Origin: Nitrospira tepida
GTDB lineage: Bacteria; Nitrospirota; Nitrospiria; Nitrospirales; Nitrospiraceae
Direction: 5' to 3'
Assembly: GCF_947241125.1 (NCBI RefSeq)
Contig: NZ_OX365700.1
Span: 1,612,001-1,676,000 of the forward strand
Length of the DNA: 64,000 nucleotides
Part shown: piece by piece, positions 1 to 9,534 of the stretch
How positions within the stretch are numbered: position 1 is the first letter of the stretch
Layout of the letters: each line of letters starts with the position of its first letter
Notes under the pieces: generated by a model
What the model was told of the DNA's origin: nothing
The model's input: only the letters and a program-made list of their open reading frames with translations
Databases searched by the model: none
Program-made: the position numbers and the translations under genes

Positions 1-360
1 ATCAAGAAGCTGCTTCACAGCGTGGTCAACCTCAGCACGGGCTTTGTCGGGTTCAACTCCAATCCATCCCCACTGGCCTAGATCAATTGCGTCCCCGGAC
101 AAAGGATGGCGCAATACTGGCTTATTGCTCCACCGAAGGTCCGGAGCGCCTCCCAGGAACTTTTCCCGGTCGGCGGCAGAAGCCAGATGATCGGCTTCCT
201 TAATTGCATCTTCGGCTCCTTGCGGAGCCGGGCCTACAAGCCGCTCAGCCAGTTCTCGTCCGCGCGCTGCGTGCCCACCTTCAAACAAAATCAGTGCCTT
301 CTCAGGCGGATCGTGCAGAAACGCGTGGACTTTCAGACGCCACACTGCCTCGTCGGTCAT
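1..360 (-). CDS. cmr2: Cas10/Cmr2, type III-B CRISPR effector large subunit (N-terminal 120 residues only)
   Basis: Partial gene running off the left edge. Translation from the ATG at 360 gives MTDEAVWRLKVHAFLHDPPE followed by KALIL, then ADHLASAADREKF and RWSNKPVLRHPLSG. This is the typical start of Cmr2: a short HD-like segment with the HDPPEKAL signature, then the lead-in to the first palm domain. Cas10 is the large subunit of the Cmr complex and, in active systems, makes cyclic oligoadenylates through a GGDD palm motif that would lie outside the window. A strong ribosome site (GAGAGGGAG) lies just upstream, and cmr1 ends 20 bases before, so the two are co-transcribed. The family call is firm; the polymerase and HD status cannot be judged. 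Confidence 0.88.
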   Translation of the reverse strand, partial: MTDEAVWRLKVHAFLHDPPEKALILFEGGHAARGRELAERLVGPAPQGAEDAIKEADHLASAADREKFLGGAPDLRWSNKPVLRHPLSGDAIDLGQWGWIGVEPDKARAEVDHAVKQLLD

Positions 361-379
361 GAATTTCTCCCTCTCATGT

Positions 380-1381
380 TCATCGTCTTGGACCTCGACT
401 AAAGCTTGGTTGTGGCGCGCTGGCTGTCTCAAAACCTTGTGCGAAGTTGCCCACCACTTCAGCCTGACGAACTTCCCCTTCGCCGGATTTGATCCAATCG
501 ACAAACGGTCGTTTAATCACGACGAGAAGCCAACGAAACTTTTGGCCGTCCGGAATCACTTTCAGCATCGCTGGAGAAGCCAATCGTTCACTGTCATGAC
601 CATCCACAATAATCTTGTCCCCATTGGCGCCCCGGTATTTCATGATGGGCCATCCGAGACCTGGCAAAGCCATGCGGCCTTTGTTCTCCTTCACCTTGGT
701 GCGTTGCCCTCTGTAATGGTTGCCAGCAGCTTTGACTGCGTCTTGCCACTTTGCGAAAGACTCTGAGCCGACAACAAGCTCAATTGGAAGCGACTTCCGA
801 GCATCACCAAGGGTCCTTTCAATATTCGTCTTGCCAGCAGGCATGCTGCTGCCTGAGGGCAATTGCGACGAAAACCACAGTGATCCCGCACATCGCCGAC
901 TCCTCATACCAATTGAGCCAAACAGGACCCATTGGGCGACCAGATCGTCCAGTTGCCTTAGAACTTGTTCCCCATTCTGGATAGATGGGGGAACGATCGC
1001 CTCCAGTTTGAAACTGGTTCCTGCCGCGAGTGCCGGCCGTGTGATCGGTTGGCTTGAGTTTCTCTCCGGCCTCAATGGGAACCAGAGATACTGATGGTCA
1101 AACGGGAGGTCGCGATAGCTCGGGGTTTCTGCCTTCAAAGGACCATCCGGGCGAATCCTCAAGATCAAACGTTGTCCTTTATCTGTCGAACCAAACAAAT
1201 CTGATTCCTTCTTCCGAATCTGTTCCAATGAGGTGCCTGCTCCATGTTCCGCAAGACGAAACCACCAACGGAGACAACCTCGGATGCTAGGCACGCGCAA
1301 CTCAGGCTGTTGTTGATCTGCGCCGGCCAGGAATGCCGGGGTCACGAGCTTGATCTCATACGACCGCCGATTCAGGTTCAT
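380..1381 (-). CDS. cmr1: Cmr1 (Cas7-group RAMP subunit of the type III-B complex)
   Basis: 333 residues. The N-terminus has the Cmr1 signature: TPAFLAGADQ near residues 14-23, then ELRVPSIRGCLRWWFR at about 27-43, and ESDLFGS near 59. Near residue 155 is FGSIGMRSRRCAGSLWF, the glycine- and arginine-rich loop typical of Cmr1 RAMP folds. Cmr1 caps the 3' end of the crRNA and target duplex in the Cmr complex. It sits between the CARF-domain gene and cmr2 on the same strand, consistent with a cmr operon. Length is at the shorter end for the family. No defect is visible. Confidence 0.88.
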   Translation of the reverse strand: MNLNRRSYEIKLVTPAFLAGADQQQPELRVPSIRGCLRWWFRLAEHGAGTSLEQIRKKESDLFGSTDKGQRLILRIRPDGPLKAETPSYRDLPFDHQYLWFPLRPERNSSQPITRPALAAGTSFKLEAIVPPSIQNGEQVLRQLDDLVAQWVLFGSIGMRSRRCAGSLWFSSQLPSGSSMPAGKTNIERTLGDARKSLPIELVVGSESFAKWQDAVKAAGNHYRGQRTKVKENKGRMALPGLGWPIMKYRGANGDKIIVDGHDSERLASPAMLKVIPDGQKFRWLLVVIKRPFVDWIKSGEGEVRQAEVVGNFAQGFETASAPQPSFSRGPRR

Positions 1382-1461
1382 CAGCTCTCTCCTTTCACGG
1401 CCAAACTATCATCGAAGGAAGGGCGAAGAAAGCTTGGCAACCTTGCCGGCAACATTGTTAT

Positions 1462-2613
1462 CTACCGTATGCTCAGAAGCCGTGGATCAAGCCGGATGCC
1501 GTAGCGAACTCGGTCTGCGTCAGGCGGCCGGAGCGAAGCTATGGTGTAAAGCGCCGGCCATGTTTCCCCACTTAAGCCTCGCTGGATCTTCCGGTTCAGA
1601 CGACTCCTGACCTCGCGGAACCGTTTCTCCGGATCGGTGGGCTCTCTGGCTCCCCAGCCTCGCAGTTCCTCGAGTCGAGCATCCTTGGCCTTTAGGCTTC
1701 GCAGGGCTTGGCGCACCCGCGTGACTCCTTCTTCCCCGAGAAAGTCTGAGGCCGCAAACGTGCACTTGGTGCATCCAGGACATCCGGTCTTGCCACAAGA
1801 GCTGCGCCGGGCTTCGGCAAAGAGCACATACACGGCGGTTTCGAGAGGAGACAGGCGAATACGGCGGCCATTAACCAGCAGACTGAGTGCTCGTGTATCC
1901 ACCACGGCTTGCGGCGGTGTGTTCAAGAGGGCATAGTCTTGCTGAGCACGCCTGACTAGGTCGCTGTAGGGCACTTCGCCCGTGTCGAGAGCGGGAAGCT
2001 TGCCGCGAAGCTTGAGAATAGGGATCTCAGCGAGTTCGACCCTAATCTGGCTGGTGTGAAGCTTCCGTCCCTTCACCGTGATCCTCTTGGATTGATTTGG
2101 TGGGTAATAGAAGGCAGGATCGCTTTCGAGTTCGGGAGGACTGACGAGCACATGAGACAGAGTATCGTGAGGGCGACCGTAAAGCTGAAGGGCTAAGCCC
2201 AGGTACAGGCCCATCGTTTTGCGGCCACCGGCGACTGAACAGTGCAAAGCGATATCCGGGTTCAAGGCCTTCTTCCGAACAAATGTGGTGACGAAGTCAG
2301 CCAGCGCGGCATTGTCTTCAGGTGTGCGGACATCACCCAGCGGTTGGCCGTCCTTATTTCGGACGACCACAATCTGCTCATGGCCAAAGAGAATCTTCTT
2401 CGCGTCAATGTCGTACTCGCGGCAGAACTGGAAAAAGTGGCCGTGGCGTGGGTGAAGCAGTTCCCGCTCAGCTTTTTGTTTGCCGGCAGTCGTCGTGATC
2501 ACCCAGACCTCGGAAATCGTTGCAGGTGGCTTACGAACTTGAGTCAAGTGATACAAGGTCTCGGTGATGATCTGCGGCGTTAACCCCGCCACTGAAATTA
2601 AGATCTCTCGCAT
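1462..2613 (-). CDS. CARF-domain CRISPR accessory protein of the NE0113/Csm6-like family
   Basis: 383 residues. It starts MREILISVAGLTPQIITETL and has CSVAGGRKTMG at 125-135 and RHGHF at 56-60, the hallmarks of the NE0113 family of CARF proteins that bind and often cleave cyclic oligoadenylate made by Cas10. The second half is less usual: a run of four cysteines (273, 278, 281, 284; CGKTGCPGCTKC) and a basic, helical C-terminus with no visible HEPN R-x4-6-H motif. So the effector activity cannot be read from sequence; it may act as a ring nuclease or a nucleic-acid-binding regulator. Its first codons overlap the 3' end of the truncated cas6. Confidence 0.82.
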   Translation of the reverse strand: MREILISVAGLTPQIITETLYHLTQVRKPPATISEVWVITTTAGKQKAERELLHPRHGHFFQFCREYDIDAKKILFGHEQIVVVRNKDGQPLGDVRTPEDNAALADFVTTFVRKKALNPDIALHCSVAGGRKTMGLYLGLALQLYGRPHDTLSHVLVSPPELESDPAFYYPPNQSKRITVKGRKLHTSQIRVELAEIPILKLRGKLPALDTGEVPYSDLVRRAQQDYALLNTPPQAVVDTRALSLLVNGRRIRLSPLETAVYVLFAEARRSSCGKTGCPGCTKCTFAASDFLGEEGVTRVRQALRSLKAKDARLEELRGWGAREPTDPEKRFREVRSRLNRKIQRGLSGETWPALYTIASLRPPDADRVRYGIRLDPRLLSIR

Positions 2614-2903
2614 GTGTGAGTCCGGAGTGATGCATGAGACAAAGGGATGAAGGACAGGCGCAATTTAGGCTGAAACCGTTCGCCCCCCGGCGGAGGGCTC
2701 GGCTCAAAGATCTGCCCGTACGGGCAAGTGGCTTTCATCGCGCAGGTCTGGCGACAGTCGGCCGGCGTCGGGCAGACCAGCCGCTTGAAGGTGGCGCCAA
2801 AGGCACCGCGGAGCGTGTTGCCGGGATTGCGGGGATGCAGGGCCAGGCGATCTACCGGTTCGAGGGTGAACCTGAAATGCGCCATGGCAAACGCGCGCAG
2901 CAT
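2598..2903 (-). pseudogene. Truncated cas6 (CRISPR endoribonuclease) remnant
   Basis: 101 residues. Residues 9-68 read as the N-terminus of Cas6: RFTLEPVDRLAL, then GNTLRGAFGATFKRLVC and CPYGQIFEPSPPPG with spaced cysteines between. Full Cas6 proteins of this kind run to about 250-300 residues with a C-terminal RAMP domain and a G-rich loop. Here the similarity stops just after FEPSPPPG and the frame closes 30 residues later, inside the start of the CARF gene. No continuation is evident in the other two minus frames. I read this as a deletion remnant, so crRNA processing would need another Cas6 in the genome. Confidence 0.66.
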
Positions 2904-3135
2904 GTAGTTTCCCTAGAATCCTTTCTCCCTAGGGGCGGCCACCTTTTCTCATCAGCACGGCCACTGCTGCGGAAAGGCATACGCGATTCTGTCTTTGAAA
3001 GCAACCCGGCTTGTAGGGGGACGGTGAAAATGGACGTATTTACACGAGAACGTTGGACGGGACCGACTGAGAATCGAGAAACGCGATCAGGGGCAAAAGA
3101 GCGACCACGCCGGGCACGCTTTGAGCCGAAGGGAA

Positions 3136-3468
3136 CTATGATACGTAGGTGATGTGGATGCGGTCGAGGTAATCGGCCAGCTTGGCGAGTTGCCGATGGA
3201 TGCTCTCGCAGTCGCGTCTGGCGGCGGCCAGCTCCAAGGCGGCGCCGATCTCGCCGATGCCGTCGAACCCGTACCCGCCGCCGTCTCCCTTCATGCGGTG
3301 CCCCAGGGTCTGAATCACCGAAAAATCGGCCTGCTCCAGCGCCAGGCGAATCTTCTCCACATCTTTCTTCCGGTTCTCCAGGAATCCCGGAATCAGATCC
3401 TTGAGCGATTCGTCGATCTGCACCGAAATGGCGGGCTGCGGGTCGCGCCGCGTCTGCTGGTTCAGCAT
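3136..3468 (-). CDS. Hpt-domain histidine phosphotransfer protein
   Basis: 110 residues from the ATG at 3468. Helical throughout, with [21 protein letters not shown] near residues 57-77; the His in LGHRMKG is the phosphoacceptor of Hpt domains. Hpt proteins carry phosphate from the receiver domain of a hybrid kinase to a separate response regulator. The start codon lies 7 bases inside the 3' end of the hybrid kinase gene, so the two are translationally coupled and this is very probably its partner. A longer upstream frame exists but lies entirely within the kinase gene and shows no family similarity. Confidence 0.82.
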   Translation of the reverse strand: MLNQQTRRDPQPAISVQIDESLKDLIPGFLENRKKDVEKIRLALEQADFSVIQTLGHRMKGDGGGYGFDGIGEIGAALELAAARRDCESIHRQLAKLADYLDRIHITYVS

Positions 3469-6400
3469 GGCTCCTTCTTTCGATAGGGTTCCAGGGCTGC
3501 GAGAAGCGTCGGTTTTCTGATCGGCTTGGTGAGCCGGCCGGTACAGCCGGCTTCCTGGACTTTGGCCAGCTCTTCGTTGAGCACGAGCGCGGTCAGGGCG
3601 ATGATCGGCATGGGCGGACGCCGGTGGGACCGTTCCCATTCCCGAATCTTCCTCGTGGCCGTGAGTCCGTCCATGACTGGCATCTGCATGTCCATGAGCA
3701 CGACGTCAAACGGGTGGGTCCGGCACAGGTCGACGGCGACCTGTCCGTTCTCGGCTTGTGTGATCTGGTCGCGAGTCGCCTTCAGGTAGCTCTGAACCAA
3801 GAGTTGGTTGTCCTGGGAATCATCCACCACCAGCAGGCGCAGCGGATGAAACGCCGGCATGGCGCTGGATTTGGGGGCGGGCGCCGGCTCCTGAGCCTGA
3901 GCCTGGGTCTGTTTGGCGCGCCCGAGGGCGATATTGATGGTTTGGAATAGTTCCGAGCGGCGGATCGGCTTCACGATATAGCCGCCGAGGCCCAGCTCAT
4001 AAATCTTGGCGATTTCATCGGCCCAGTTCTGGGACACCAGCATGACCATGGTGGGAGTGCCGTATTCCTCCGAGGCCGTCCGGATCCGTTCGACGATCTC
4101 AAATCCACCCAGGCCGGGCATGATCGAATCCAGCAGCACCAGGTCGAAGGGGCGCCCCTGATGCGCTGCCGTCTTGATTTCGATCAACGCCCGCGCTCCG
4201 TCCTCGGCCGACACCACCGACGTGCCGTAGGGAGTCAAGGCCTCGCGGACGATCGCTTGATTCACCGGGTAGTCGTCGACCACCAGCACGTGCAGCCCTC
4301 GGAGCCCCGACACGGGGAGGGGATCTGACCCTGGAGCGGTGTCTTGAGGGATCAGGCGAACCGTGCAGAAGAACGTGCTGCCCTGCCCCAACCGGCTTTC
4401 GGCCCAAAGCCGGCCTTGCATCATTGCCGTCAACCGGCGGCAAATGGAGAGGCCCAAGCCTGTTCCCCCATACTGGCGGTGAATGGCGCTGTGGGCTTGG
4501 GTAAAATTGTGGAAAATGGCGTCCAGTTTCTCGGCCGGAATCCCGATGCCCGAATCGGCCACGCTGAACCGCAGCGCGCCCGGCGCGGGATCATCCGGGT
4601 CATTCTCCACCCGCAACAACACGTGTCCGTTCTCCGTAAACTTGACGGCGTTGCTGAGGAGGTTGGTGAGGATCTGCTTGAGCCGGTTGGGATCGCCGCG
4701 GAGCGCCATCGGCACGTCGGGCGCGGTGTGGTAGGCCAGTTCAATGCCTTTCTCATTCGCGCGGAGGCCCAGCATCTCCACCGTCTTTTCCAGCAGCTCG
4801 CCCAGGTCGAAGTCGATGCATTCCAACTCCAGCCGCCCGGCCTCGATCTTGGACAGGTCGAGAATGTCGTTCAGCAGCGACAGCAGTGTGTTGCCGGCGC
4901 GCCGAAAGATCCGCACGTAGGTCCGTTGCTCCTGATTCAGGTCGGTCTCCCAGAGGAGATCGGCCATGCCGATGATGGAGTTCATCGGCGTCCGTATTTC
5001 GTGGCTCACGGTTGCGAGGAATTCGCTCTTGGCCCGATTGGCGACTTCCGCCGTGTCTTTGGCTTCGCGCAGCGCCTGCTCGGTGCGTTGCCGGTCCCAT
5101 TCCTGGAGCGCCATGGTGGCGATCGAGGCGAGCGAGTTGGCGAAGGAAATTTCCTCGGGCGACCAGTTCCGTGGGCCGCCGACATGCTCGTGGCACAGGA
5201 CCCCGACGACTCGCCCGTTGACGCGGATCGGCGCGTCGAGCATGGCGCCGATGCCGAGCTGGGTCAGGTAGGAGTCCGCAAACTCCCTCGTGCGCGGGTC
5301 CTGCTTCGCGTCCGTGGCGTCGAGCGCCAACTCTTCCACCTCGAGCGCCCGAAAATAGGCGGGATAGTCCGCGACCTTGAGGACCAAGCCGGAGGTGTGC
5401 AGGCCCCGCTGGCGCTCATACAGATCATGGAGGCGGATCGACTGTCGCTCGTCGTCATACAGCCAGATGCTCGCGCGCCGCACCCGCATGAACCAACTGG
5501 CGGTTTCCGTGATGGCCCGGAAGGCCGTCTCCAGGTGGCCGTCGTGCAGAGTCGGGTCGCTGATCAACTTGACGATGGCCTGCTGGTAGGATTCCAGCGT
5601 TTCCCGGCGCAGGATTTCGCGGGTCTCCGCCTGCCGGAGGTCCGTGATGTTTCGGGCGAAGATGGAATTGTATTCCTTCCCGCCGAACTCCAGGAAGTTC
5701 ATGTTGACCTCGACCGGGAACGCGAGCCCGTTTTTCCGCCGATGGTCCGATTCAAAGGAGAACGAGCCCCGGGTTCTCAATTGCTCCCAATGATCCGCCC
5801 AGACATCCGGAGCAAAATGGGGATCGATCTGGTCATAGGTCATGGCCAGCAATTCCGCCGCGGTATAACCCAGAGTCCGCGCCGCCGCCTCGTTGGCATA
5901 GAGGATGCGGGCGTGGACATCGACCCAGAAGATCGCGTCCGTCGCATGCTCGACTGTGAGGGCGCGCAAATGGGTGGTCACGTCCGAGAGGTCTGTGGAA
6001 GCCGGAGACAACAGGACCGTGTACATTCCGTCAAAAGCCGGACCGCAGGGAAAGACGGCGGCCTGAAGGCCGGCTGCGCCGCCGACTTTCACCGGGAGCG
6101 TCAGGGGGGAGGGATCTGCGGCTTCCTGGCCGGCCTGGCGCGAGAGGAGGCGCTCTTTCAGGGGCTGAAGGATGTGGTCGATCTCGGCAGGGAGCGAGAG
6201 GCGCCGGCTCTGTTGCGCCGAGTGAGCGGCGGATGCGGGACGGACATCCGACGGAATTCCCAGGAGACGCCTCGCTCTGGCGGTGATTCCGGTCAAACGG
6301 GCCTGACGGTCGAACAGGAGGGCGCCGGCGCCGCCGGCTTCAAGGAGCGCCAGCAACATCCTATGGGACTCGGCATGAGCGGGGTGGTCCCGTTCTTCGG

Positions 6401-6476
6401 AGGAAGGCGCATCCTTGGGACCAGGACTTCCACTCGGATTGGGGTGGGAAACCGGACGAATCCGTGCTTTCGGCAT
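3462..6476 (-). CDS. Hybrid sensor histidine kinase (PAS-PAS-GAF-HisKA-HATPase-REC-REC)
   Basis: 1004 residues with no obvious membrane segment, so a cytoplasmic sensor. In order: a degenerate PAS (about 38-100), a clear PAS with the AIFWVD and [14 protein letters not shown] motifs (170-285), a GAF domain (295-465), then the H box SHEIRTPMN with His492. The ATPase N box lies near 601-612 (NLLSNAVKF), DSGIGIP at 641 and GGTGLGLSI at 670. Receiver 1 spans about 728-850 (phosphoacceptor Asp783) and receiver 2 about 879-995 (Asp929). It is followed by a coupled Hpt gene, making a His-Asp-His-Asp phosphorelay whose outputs are probably the two receiver proteins encoded just upstream on the same strand. 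The signal is unknown. Confidence 0.92.
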   Translation of the reverse strand: MPKARIRPVSHPNPSGSPGPKDAPSSEERDHPAHAESHRMLLALLEAGGAGALLFDRQARLTGITARARRLLGIPSDVRPASAAHSAQQSRRLSLPAEIDHILQPLKERLLSRQAGQEAADPSPLTLPVKVGGAAGLQAAVFPCGPAFDGMYTVLLSPASTDLSDVTTHLRALTVEHATDAIFWVDVHARILYANEAAARTLGYTAAELLAMTYDQIDPHFAPDVWADHWEQLRTRGSFSFESDHRRKNGLAFPVEVNMNFLEFGGKEYNSIFARNITDLRQAETREILRRETLESYQQAIVKLISDPTLHDGHLETAFRAITETASWFMRVRRASIWLYDDERQSIRLHDLYERQRGLHTSGLVLKVADYPAYFRALEVEELALDATDAKQDPRTREFADSYLTQLGIGAMLDAPIRVNGRVVGVLCHEHVGGPRNWSPEEISFANSLASIATMALQEWDRQRTEQALREAKDTAEVANRAKSEFLATVSHEIRTPMNSIIGMADLLWETDLNQEQRTYVRIFRRAGNTLLSLLNDILDLSKIEAGRLELECIDFDLGELLEKTVEMLGLRANEKGIELAYHTAPDVPMALRGDPNRLKQILTNLLSNAVKFTENGHVLLRVENDPDDPAPGALRFSVADSGIGIPAEKLDAIFHNFTQAHSAIHRQYGGTGLGLSICRRLTAMMQGRLWAESRLGQGSTFFCTVRLIPQDTAPGSDPLPVSGLRGLHVLVVDDYPVNQAIVREALTPYGTSVVSAEDGARALIEIKTAAHQGRPFDLVLLDSIMPGLGGFEIVERIRTASEEYGTPTMVMLVSQNWADEIAKIYELGLGGYIVKPIRRSELFQTINIALGRAKQTQAQAQEPAPAPKSSAMPAFHPLRLLVVDDSQDNQLLVQSYLKATRDQITQAENGQVAVDLCRTHPFDVVLMDMQMPVMDGLTATRKIREWERSHRRPPMPIIALTALVLNEELAKVQEAGCTGRLTKPIRKPTLLAALEPYRKKEPC

Positions 6477-6579
6477 CGGTCGTTAGACTGTGAACAAGGG
6501 GTGCGCGTGAAATCGTTGAAGAATCAGAAACCGGTCGATACGGCAGCGATGGGGCATGGCTCAGAAGGGGCCGCTTCGG

Positions 6580-7551
6580 CTATGAGCCTCGGCGGACGAG
6601 GTTGCGCCCTTCTTCTTTGGCTTGATACAGCGCCTGATCCGCAGCCCGGATCAGGTCGGTGTGGTGCTTGTCCCGCGAAGGGACCATGCAGGCAATGCCG
6701 AGGCTGATCGTGACCCGGTGTCCCTTGGCGTCGGTAATGTCGAGGGCTTCGACTCGCCGGCGCAGCGATTCGGCGACCTGCGCGGCGCCCTCGGCGGGCG
6801 TGCCAGGAAGGACGATCGTGAATTCGTCCCCGCCGTACCTCGCGACGAGGTCGCCGGGACGGTTGACCGCTCCCATCAGCGCGTCGGCCACCTGTTTCAA
6901 ACACTCGTCCCCGGCTTGGTGCCCATGCGAGTCGTTGTATTCCTTGAACCGATCGATATCGACCATGATCAACGACAGCGGCGTGCTTTCACGGGCGCCC
7001 CGGCGCCACTCCTGGTCGAGGAACTCGTCGAACTGGCGTCGGTTGGTGATGCCCGTGAGACCGTCCAGGCTCGACAGCCTCAGGAGCATTTGATTGGCTT
7101 CCTGCAGTTGCCGCATGACCTCAAGCAGCTCCTGCTCCCGGGATCGGCGGCGTTCGATCTCGTGGATCAGCCGGAGCACCGACCGCACACGGGTCAGGAG
7201 TTCCATCTTGTTGATGGGCTTGCCCACATAGTCCATGGCGCCGGCGGCAAAGGCCAATTGGAGATCGACCGGGTCGGTCTTGACCGTGACCATGATGATC
7301 GGGATGTCGCGCAGCCGCTCCACCGCCTTGAGTTGGCGGCAGGCCTCGATCCCGTTCATCTCCGGCATGATGATGTCCATCAGCACCAGATCGACATGGT
7401 GAACGGAGGGGGGCTGGCCGTCCAAGCCGAGATAGCGAAAGGCGGCCGCGGCGGACTCGGCGAGGAGGACGTCGGTATAGCCGGCCGAGGTCAGGATCGA
7501 TTTCAACAGCAATCGATCGTCGGGGGAATCGTCAACAACCAGGATGGCCAT
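6580..7551 (-). CDS. Response regulator diguanylate cyclase (REC-GGDEF)
   Basis: 323 residues. Receiver domain at 1-125 with DD at 7-8, phosphoacceptor Asp59 ([10 protein letters not shown]) and KPIN near 111. A short coiled linker (128-158) leads to a GGDEF domain with the intact active motif GGDEF at 240-244. An RxxD inhibitory site (RPGD, 231-234) sits the usual distance upstream, so product feedback by c-di-GMP is expected. It makes c-di-GMP from two GTP when phosphorylated. It lies about 100 bases upstream of the hybrid kinase on the same strand and is its likely target. Two PilZ proteins at 36-37 kb are possible readers of the signal. Confidence 0.92.
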   Translation of the reverse strand: MAILVVDDSPDDRLLLKSILTSAGYTDVLLAESAAAAFRYLGLDGQPPSVHHVDLVLMDIIMPEMNGIEACRQLKAVERLRDIPIIMVTVKTDPVDLQLAFAAGAMDYVGKPINKMELLTRVRSVLRLIHEIERRRSREQELLEVMRQLQEANQMLLRLSSLDGLTGITNRRQFDEFLDQEWRRGARESTPLSLIMVDIDRFKEYNDSHGHQAGDECLKQVADALMGAVNRPGDLVARYGGDEFTIVLPGTPAEGAAQVAESLRRRVEALDITDAKGHRVTISLGIACMVPSRDKHHTDLIRAADQALYQAKEEGRNLVRRGS

Positions 7552-7610
7552 CGGAGATGCTCGCGGACTGTGTGGCGCGTCAGGTTCGTGACCCGCCGGA
7601 ATGCTAGCAG

Positions 7611-8252
7611 TTACTCCGGATAAACGCCAGGATAAAGCCGTTTGGCGCAGGGAAGACAGAGTCCGTGACTGAAGGCCGCTTCGGAATGGTCCTGAATGTA
7701 TTCCTCGATCTGCTGCCAGTAACCATGGTCGTTGCGGATCTTCTTGCAGCCGGCGCAGATGGGAATGAGCCCCCGGAGCACCTTCACCTCGGCGAGCGCG
7801 CGCTCCAGTTCCTGGTTCCGTTCCTTTAATTCAGTCTCGCGGGCTTTCCGGCGGTCCATCTCCCGCTTCAGCGTCAGGGCCGAGGCCACGCGTGCCGTGA
7901 GCTCGACGTTGTTGACGGGCTTGGTCAGAAAGTCGATGGCGCCGGCGGCGAACGCGTCCTGCAAATAGGAAGTGTCGGTCTTGGCGGTGACCATGATGAC
8001 CGGGATGTCGCTGACGGAGGGGCAGGCCTTGATCGTTCGACAAGCCTCGACCCCGTTGATGCCGGGCATCATGATATCGAGAAGCATCAAGTCCGGTGCC
8101 GGTCCGGGCCGGCCGCCATGATCCATGCCCAATTCCTGGTAGGCCTCCAGGGCCGACCCCGCCAGACGCACGTGCCCGTGCCCAGCCTGTCGGAGGATGG
8201 TTTCGAGCAGGACGCGCTGGTCCGGCGAATCATCGACGATCAGGATGCTCAT
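7611..8252 (-). CDS. Receiver-domain protein with C-terminal cysteine-rich output segment
   Basis: 213 residues from the ATG at 8252, chosen because [10 protein letters not shown] aligns with the start of the neighbouring receiver protein; an in-frame start 17 codons upstream (8303) is also possible, and neither has a strong ribosome site. The receiver has phosphoacceptor motif [10 protein letters not shown] and KPVNN. A coiled coil follows ([20 protein letters not shown]), then a short tail with [17 protein letters not shown] and [12 protein letters not shown]. This paired-cysteine tail is common on receiver proteins but has no settled function. It begins the four-gene phosphorelay cluster. 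Confidence 0.8.
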   Translation of the reverse strand: MSILIVDDSPDQRVLLETILRQAGHGHVRLAGSALEAYQELGMDHGGRPGPAPDLMLLDIMMPGINGVEACRTIKACPSVSDIPVIMVTAKTDTSYLQDAFAAGAIDFLTKPVNNVELTARVASALTLKREMDRRKARETELKERNQELERALAEVKVLRGLIPICAGCKKIRNDHGYWQQIEEYIQDHSEAAFSHGLCLPCAKRLYPGVYPE

Positions 8253-8391
8253 TGGGGCTTCTGCGGCCGGTCGCTGCGACAGGGAGGCATGATGTGGGTT
8301 CATGACAGGATTACCGGCAAGAGTCAGGGACGACGCACATCGATCGCCTGTACCGGAGCAAGTATAGCAGGAGCGGTTCGTCCGCGAGCGT

Positions 8392-8579
8392 CAGGAGCCT
8401 GTCCGACATTGCCGTTCGTGACGAGGTGAAGGAGGTGCTGGCAGATGCAAGGCCACAGGCCGCGAAAAACCGGAAGCGTATTCACTGGAATACGTTGAGG
8501 ATTTTTCGTGGCCGAGAACGAAGCAGATGCCGGTACATCATTCGCCGCAGTAGAACGGTCAGTGACGGACAGGCTCCTA
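8392..8579 (+). mobile_element. 187-bp class MITE-like repeat, copy 1
   Basis: 188 bp with terminal inverted repeats (left AGGAGCCTGTCCGACATTG, right ending GACGGACAGGCTCCTA). About 85-90 percent identical to the element at 32306-32492. It contains a small internal hairpin (GTATTC / GAATAC) and no coding frame that looks like a protein. The outer CTA forms, on the minus strand, the TAG stop codon of the yqeY-type gene. The right end here carries more mismatches than copy 2, so this copy looks older. Confidence 0.8.
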
Positions 8580-9023
8580 GACGAGCTTGGAACGGACGAG
8601 ATCGCTCACCACCTTCCCGTCCGCCGGCCGGCCGCCCAGTTGCGCCATGACGGCCTTCATGACGGCCCCCATGTCCTTCATGGTGGGCGATCCGAACTCC
8701 CGGATGACCGTCTCGACCAGTTGCGTGAGTTGGTCGGATGAGAGGGCTTGGGGCAGATAGCCCTCGATGATCGAGATTTCCTGACGCTCCTTGGCCGCCA
8801 GGTCCTCCCGCCGCGCCTTTTCGAATTGTTCCACCGATTCACGGCGTTGCTTGATCAGGTTGGTCATCACGCGGCTCATTTCGGCGTCGTCAAGGTCGCG
8901 CTTGAGTTCGATTTCGCGGCGTTGGATCGCGGCCTTGATCATCCGGATGACGTCCATACGTAGTTGGTCTTTGGCTTTCATGGCTTGTTGGAGATCGTGC
9001 GTCAGGCGGTCGGACAATGACAT
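8577..9023 (-). CDS. GatB/YqeY domain protein
   Basis: 148 residues, the standard length for the family. MSLSDRLTHDLQQAMKAKD at the start, EISIIEGYLPQALS in the middle and GRPADGKVVSDLV at the end match the YqeY fold, related to the tail domain of GatB, the subunit of tRNA amidotransferase. The standalone protein is thought to touch tRNA but its role is not established. It is usually beside rpsU and dnaG; here it is not. Its stop codon is supplied by the inverted end of the adjacent mobile element. Ribosome site GGAGG lies just upstream. Confidence 0.88.
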   Translation of the reverse strand: MSLSDRLTHDLQQAMKAKDQLRMDVIRMIKAAIQRREIELKRDLDDAEMSRVMTNLIKQRRESVEQFEKARREDLAAKERQEISIIEGYLPQALSSDQLTQLVETVIREFGSPTMKDMGAVMKAVMAQLGGRPADGKVVSDLVRSKLV

Positions 9024-9220
9024 GGGCGGCCTCCTTGCAGGACAACGACAAGAACCTAGTCACCTTAGCCAATCCCGGAGAGGCCGTCAATCGGAGCCGC
9101 GGTCCCAAATCGATGTGTCCGTGGCGTTCATATCGATCATAGAGTAAGATTTGGCCGCATGTGGTACACGAGCGACCGGCACACTTGCACAAGGAAGATC
9201 GGTGAATCACTGGAGGAGTC

Positions 9221-9280
9221 ATCTCCGGCCGCCAAGAATAATTGGAGGGGCGTCCGGTTCAACCGTAGGTTGGTATGGAG
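9221..9280 (-). repeat. Stem-loop repeat, leader copy
   Basis: CTCCGGCCGCC, a 15-20 base loop, then GGCGTCCGGTTCAACC and GGTTGGTATGGAG. Same family as the copies at 13227, 25682 and elsewhere. Its final GGAGG is the ribosome site of the lipoprotein gene starting at 9286. Confidence 0.8.
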
Positions 9281-9285
9281 GCGCC

Positions 9286-9519
9286 ATGAAAATGGGGATT
9301 GGACGAGGGAATGGGATGAGAACAGGGTCGGGTAGCATCGTGACGGGAGGCTTGCTTGCCATCTGGATACTGGCCACGGTCGGCTGTAGCTCGCCGCAAC
9401 CGGTCAAGGGGCCGCCTTCCCCCTCCAATCAGGAAGTCAGAGGCCATGCCGACAGAACATTCGACAAACTGAAAGAAGAAGAGCGGCAGGGGAGGGATGT
9501 CACTCAGCCGATGCGGTAG
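9286..9519 (+). CDS. Small lipoprotein, function unknown
   Basis: 77 residues. A basic start (MKMGIGRGNGMRTGSG), a hydrophobic stretch and a lipobox-like ATVGC predict a lipoprotein of about 45 mature residues that is mostly charged and polar. The start at 9286 is preferred to an upstream GTG because it places the signal peptide at the N-terminus and has GGAGG at the right distance; that GGAGG belongs to the stem-loop repeat. It is convergent with the MFS gene 15 bases away. No family recognised. Confidence 0.62.
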   Translation: MKMGIGRGNGMRTGSGSIVTGGLLAIWILATVGCSSPQPVKGPPSPSNQEVRGHADRTFDKLKEEERQGRDVTQPMR

Positions 9520-9534
9520 CGGCCGTCCGGCGGT

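Noticed and set aside
2904-3135. Searched for CRISPR repeats upstream of cas6
   Set aside because: No repeated unit with constant spacing; only a short inverted CCCTAG sequence.
4344-6707. 787-residue plus-strand frame opposite the hybrid kinase
   Set aside because: The kinase on the minus strand has complete domains; this frame has no recognisable motif.
8890-9222. Minus-strand open frame with CKCAGRSCTTCG that could be a small zinc protein
   Set aside because: It overlaps the start of yqeY, is arginine-rich after the first 60 residues and has no good ribosome site.
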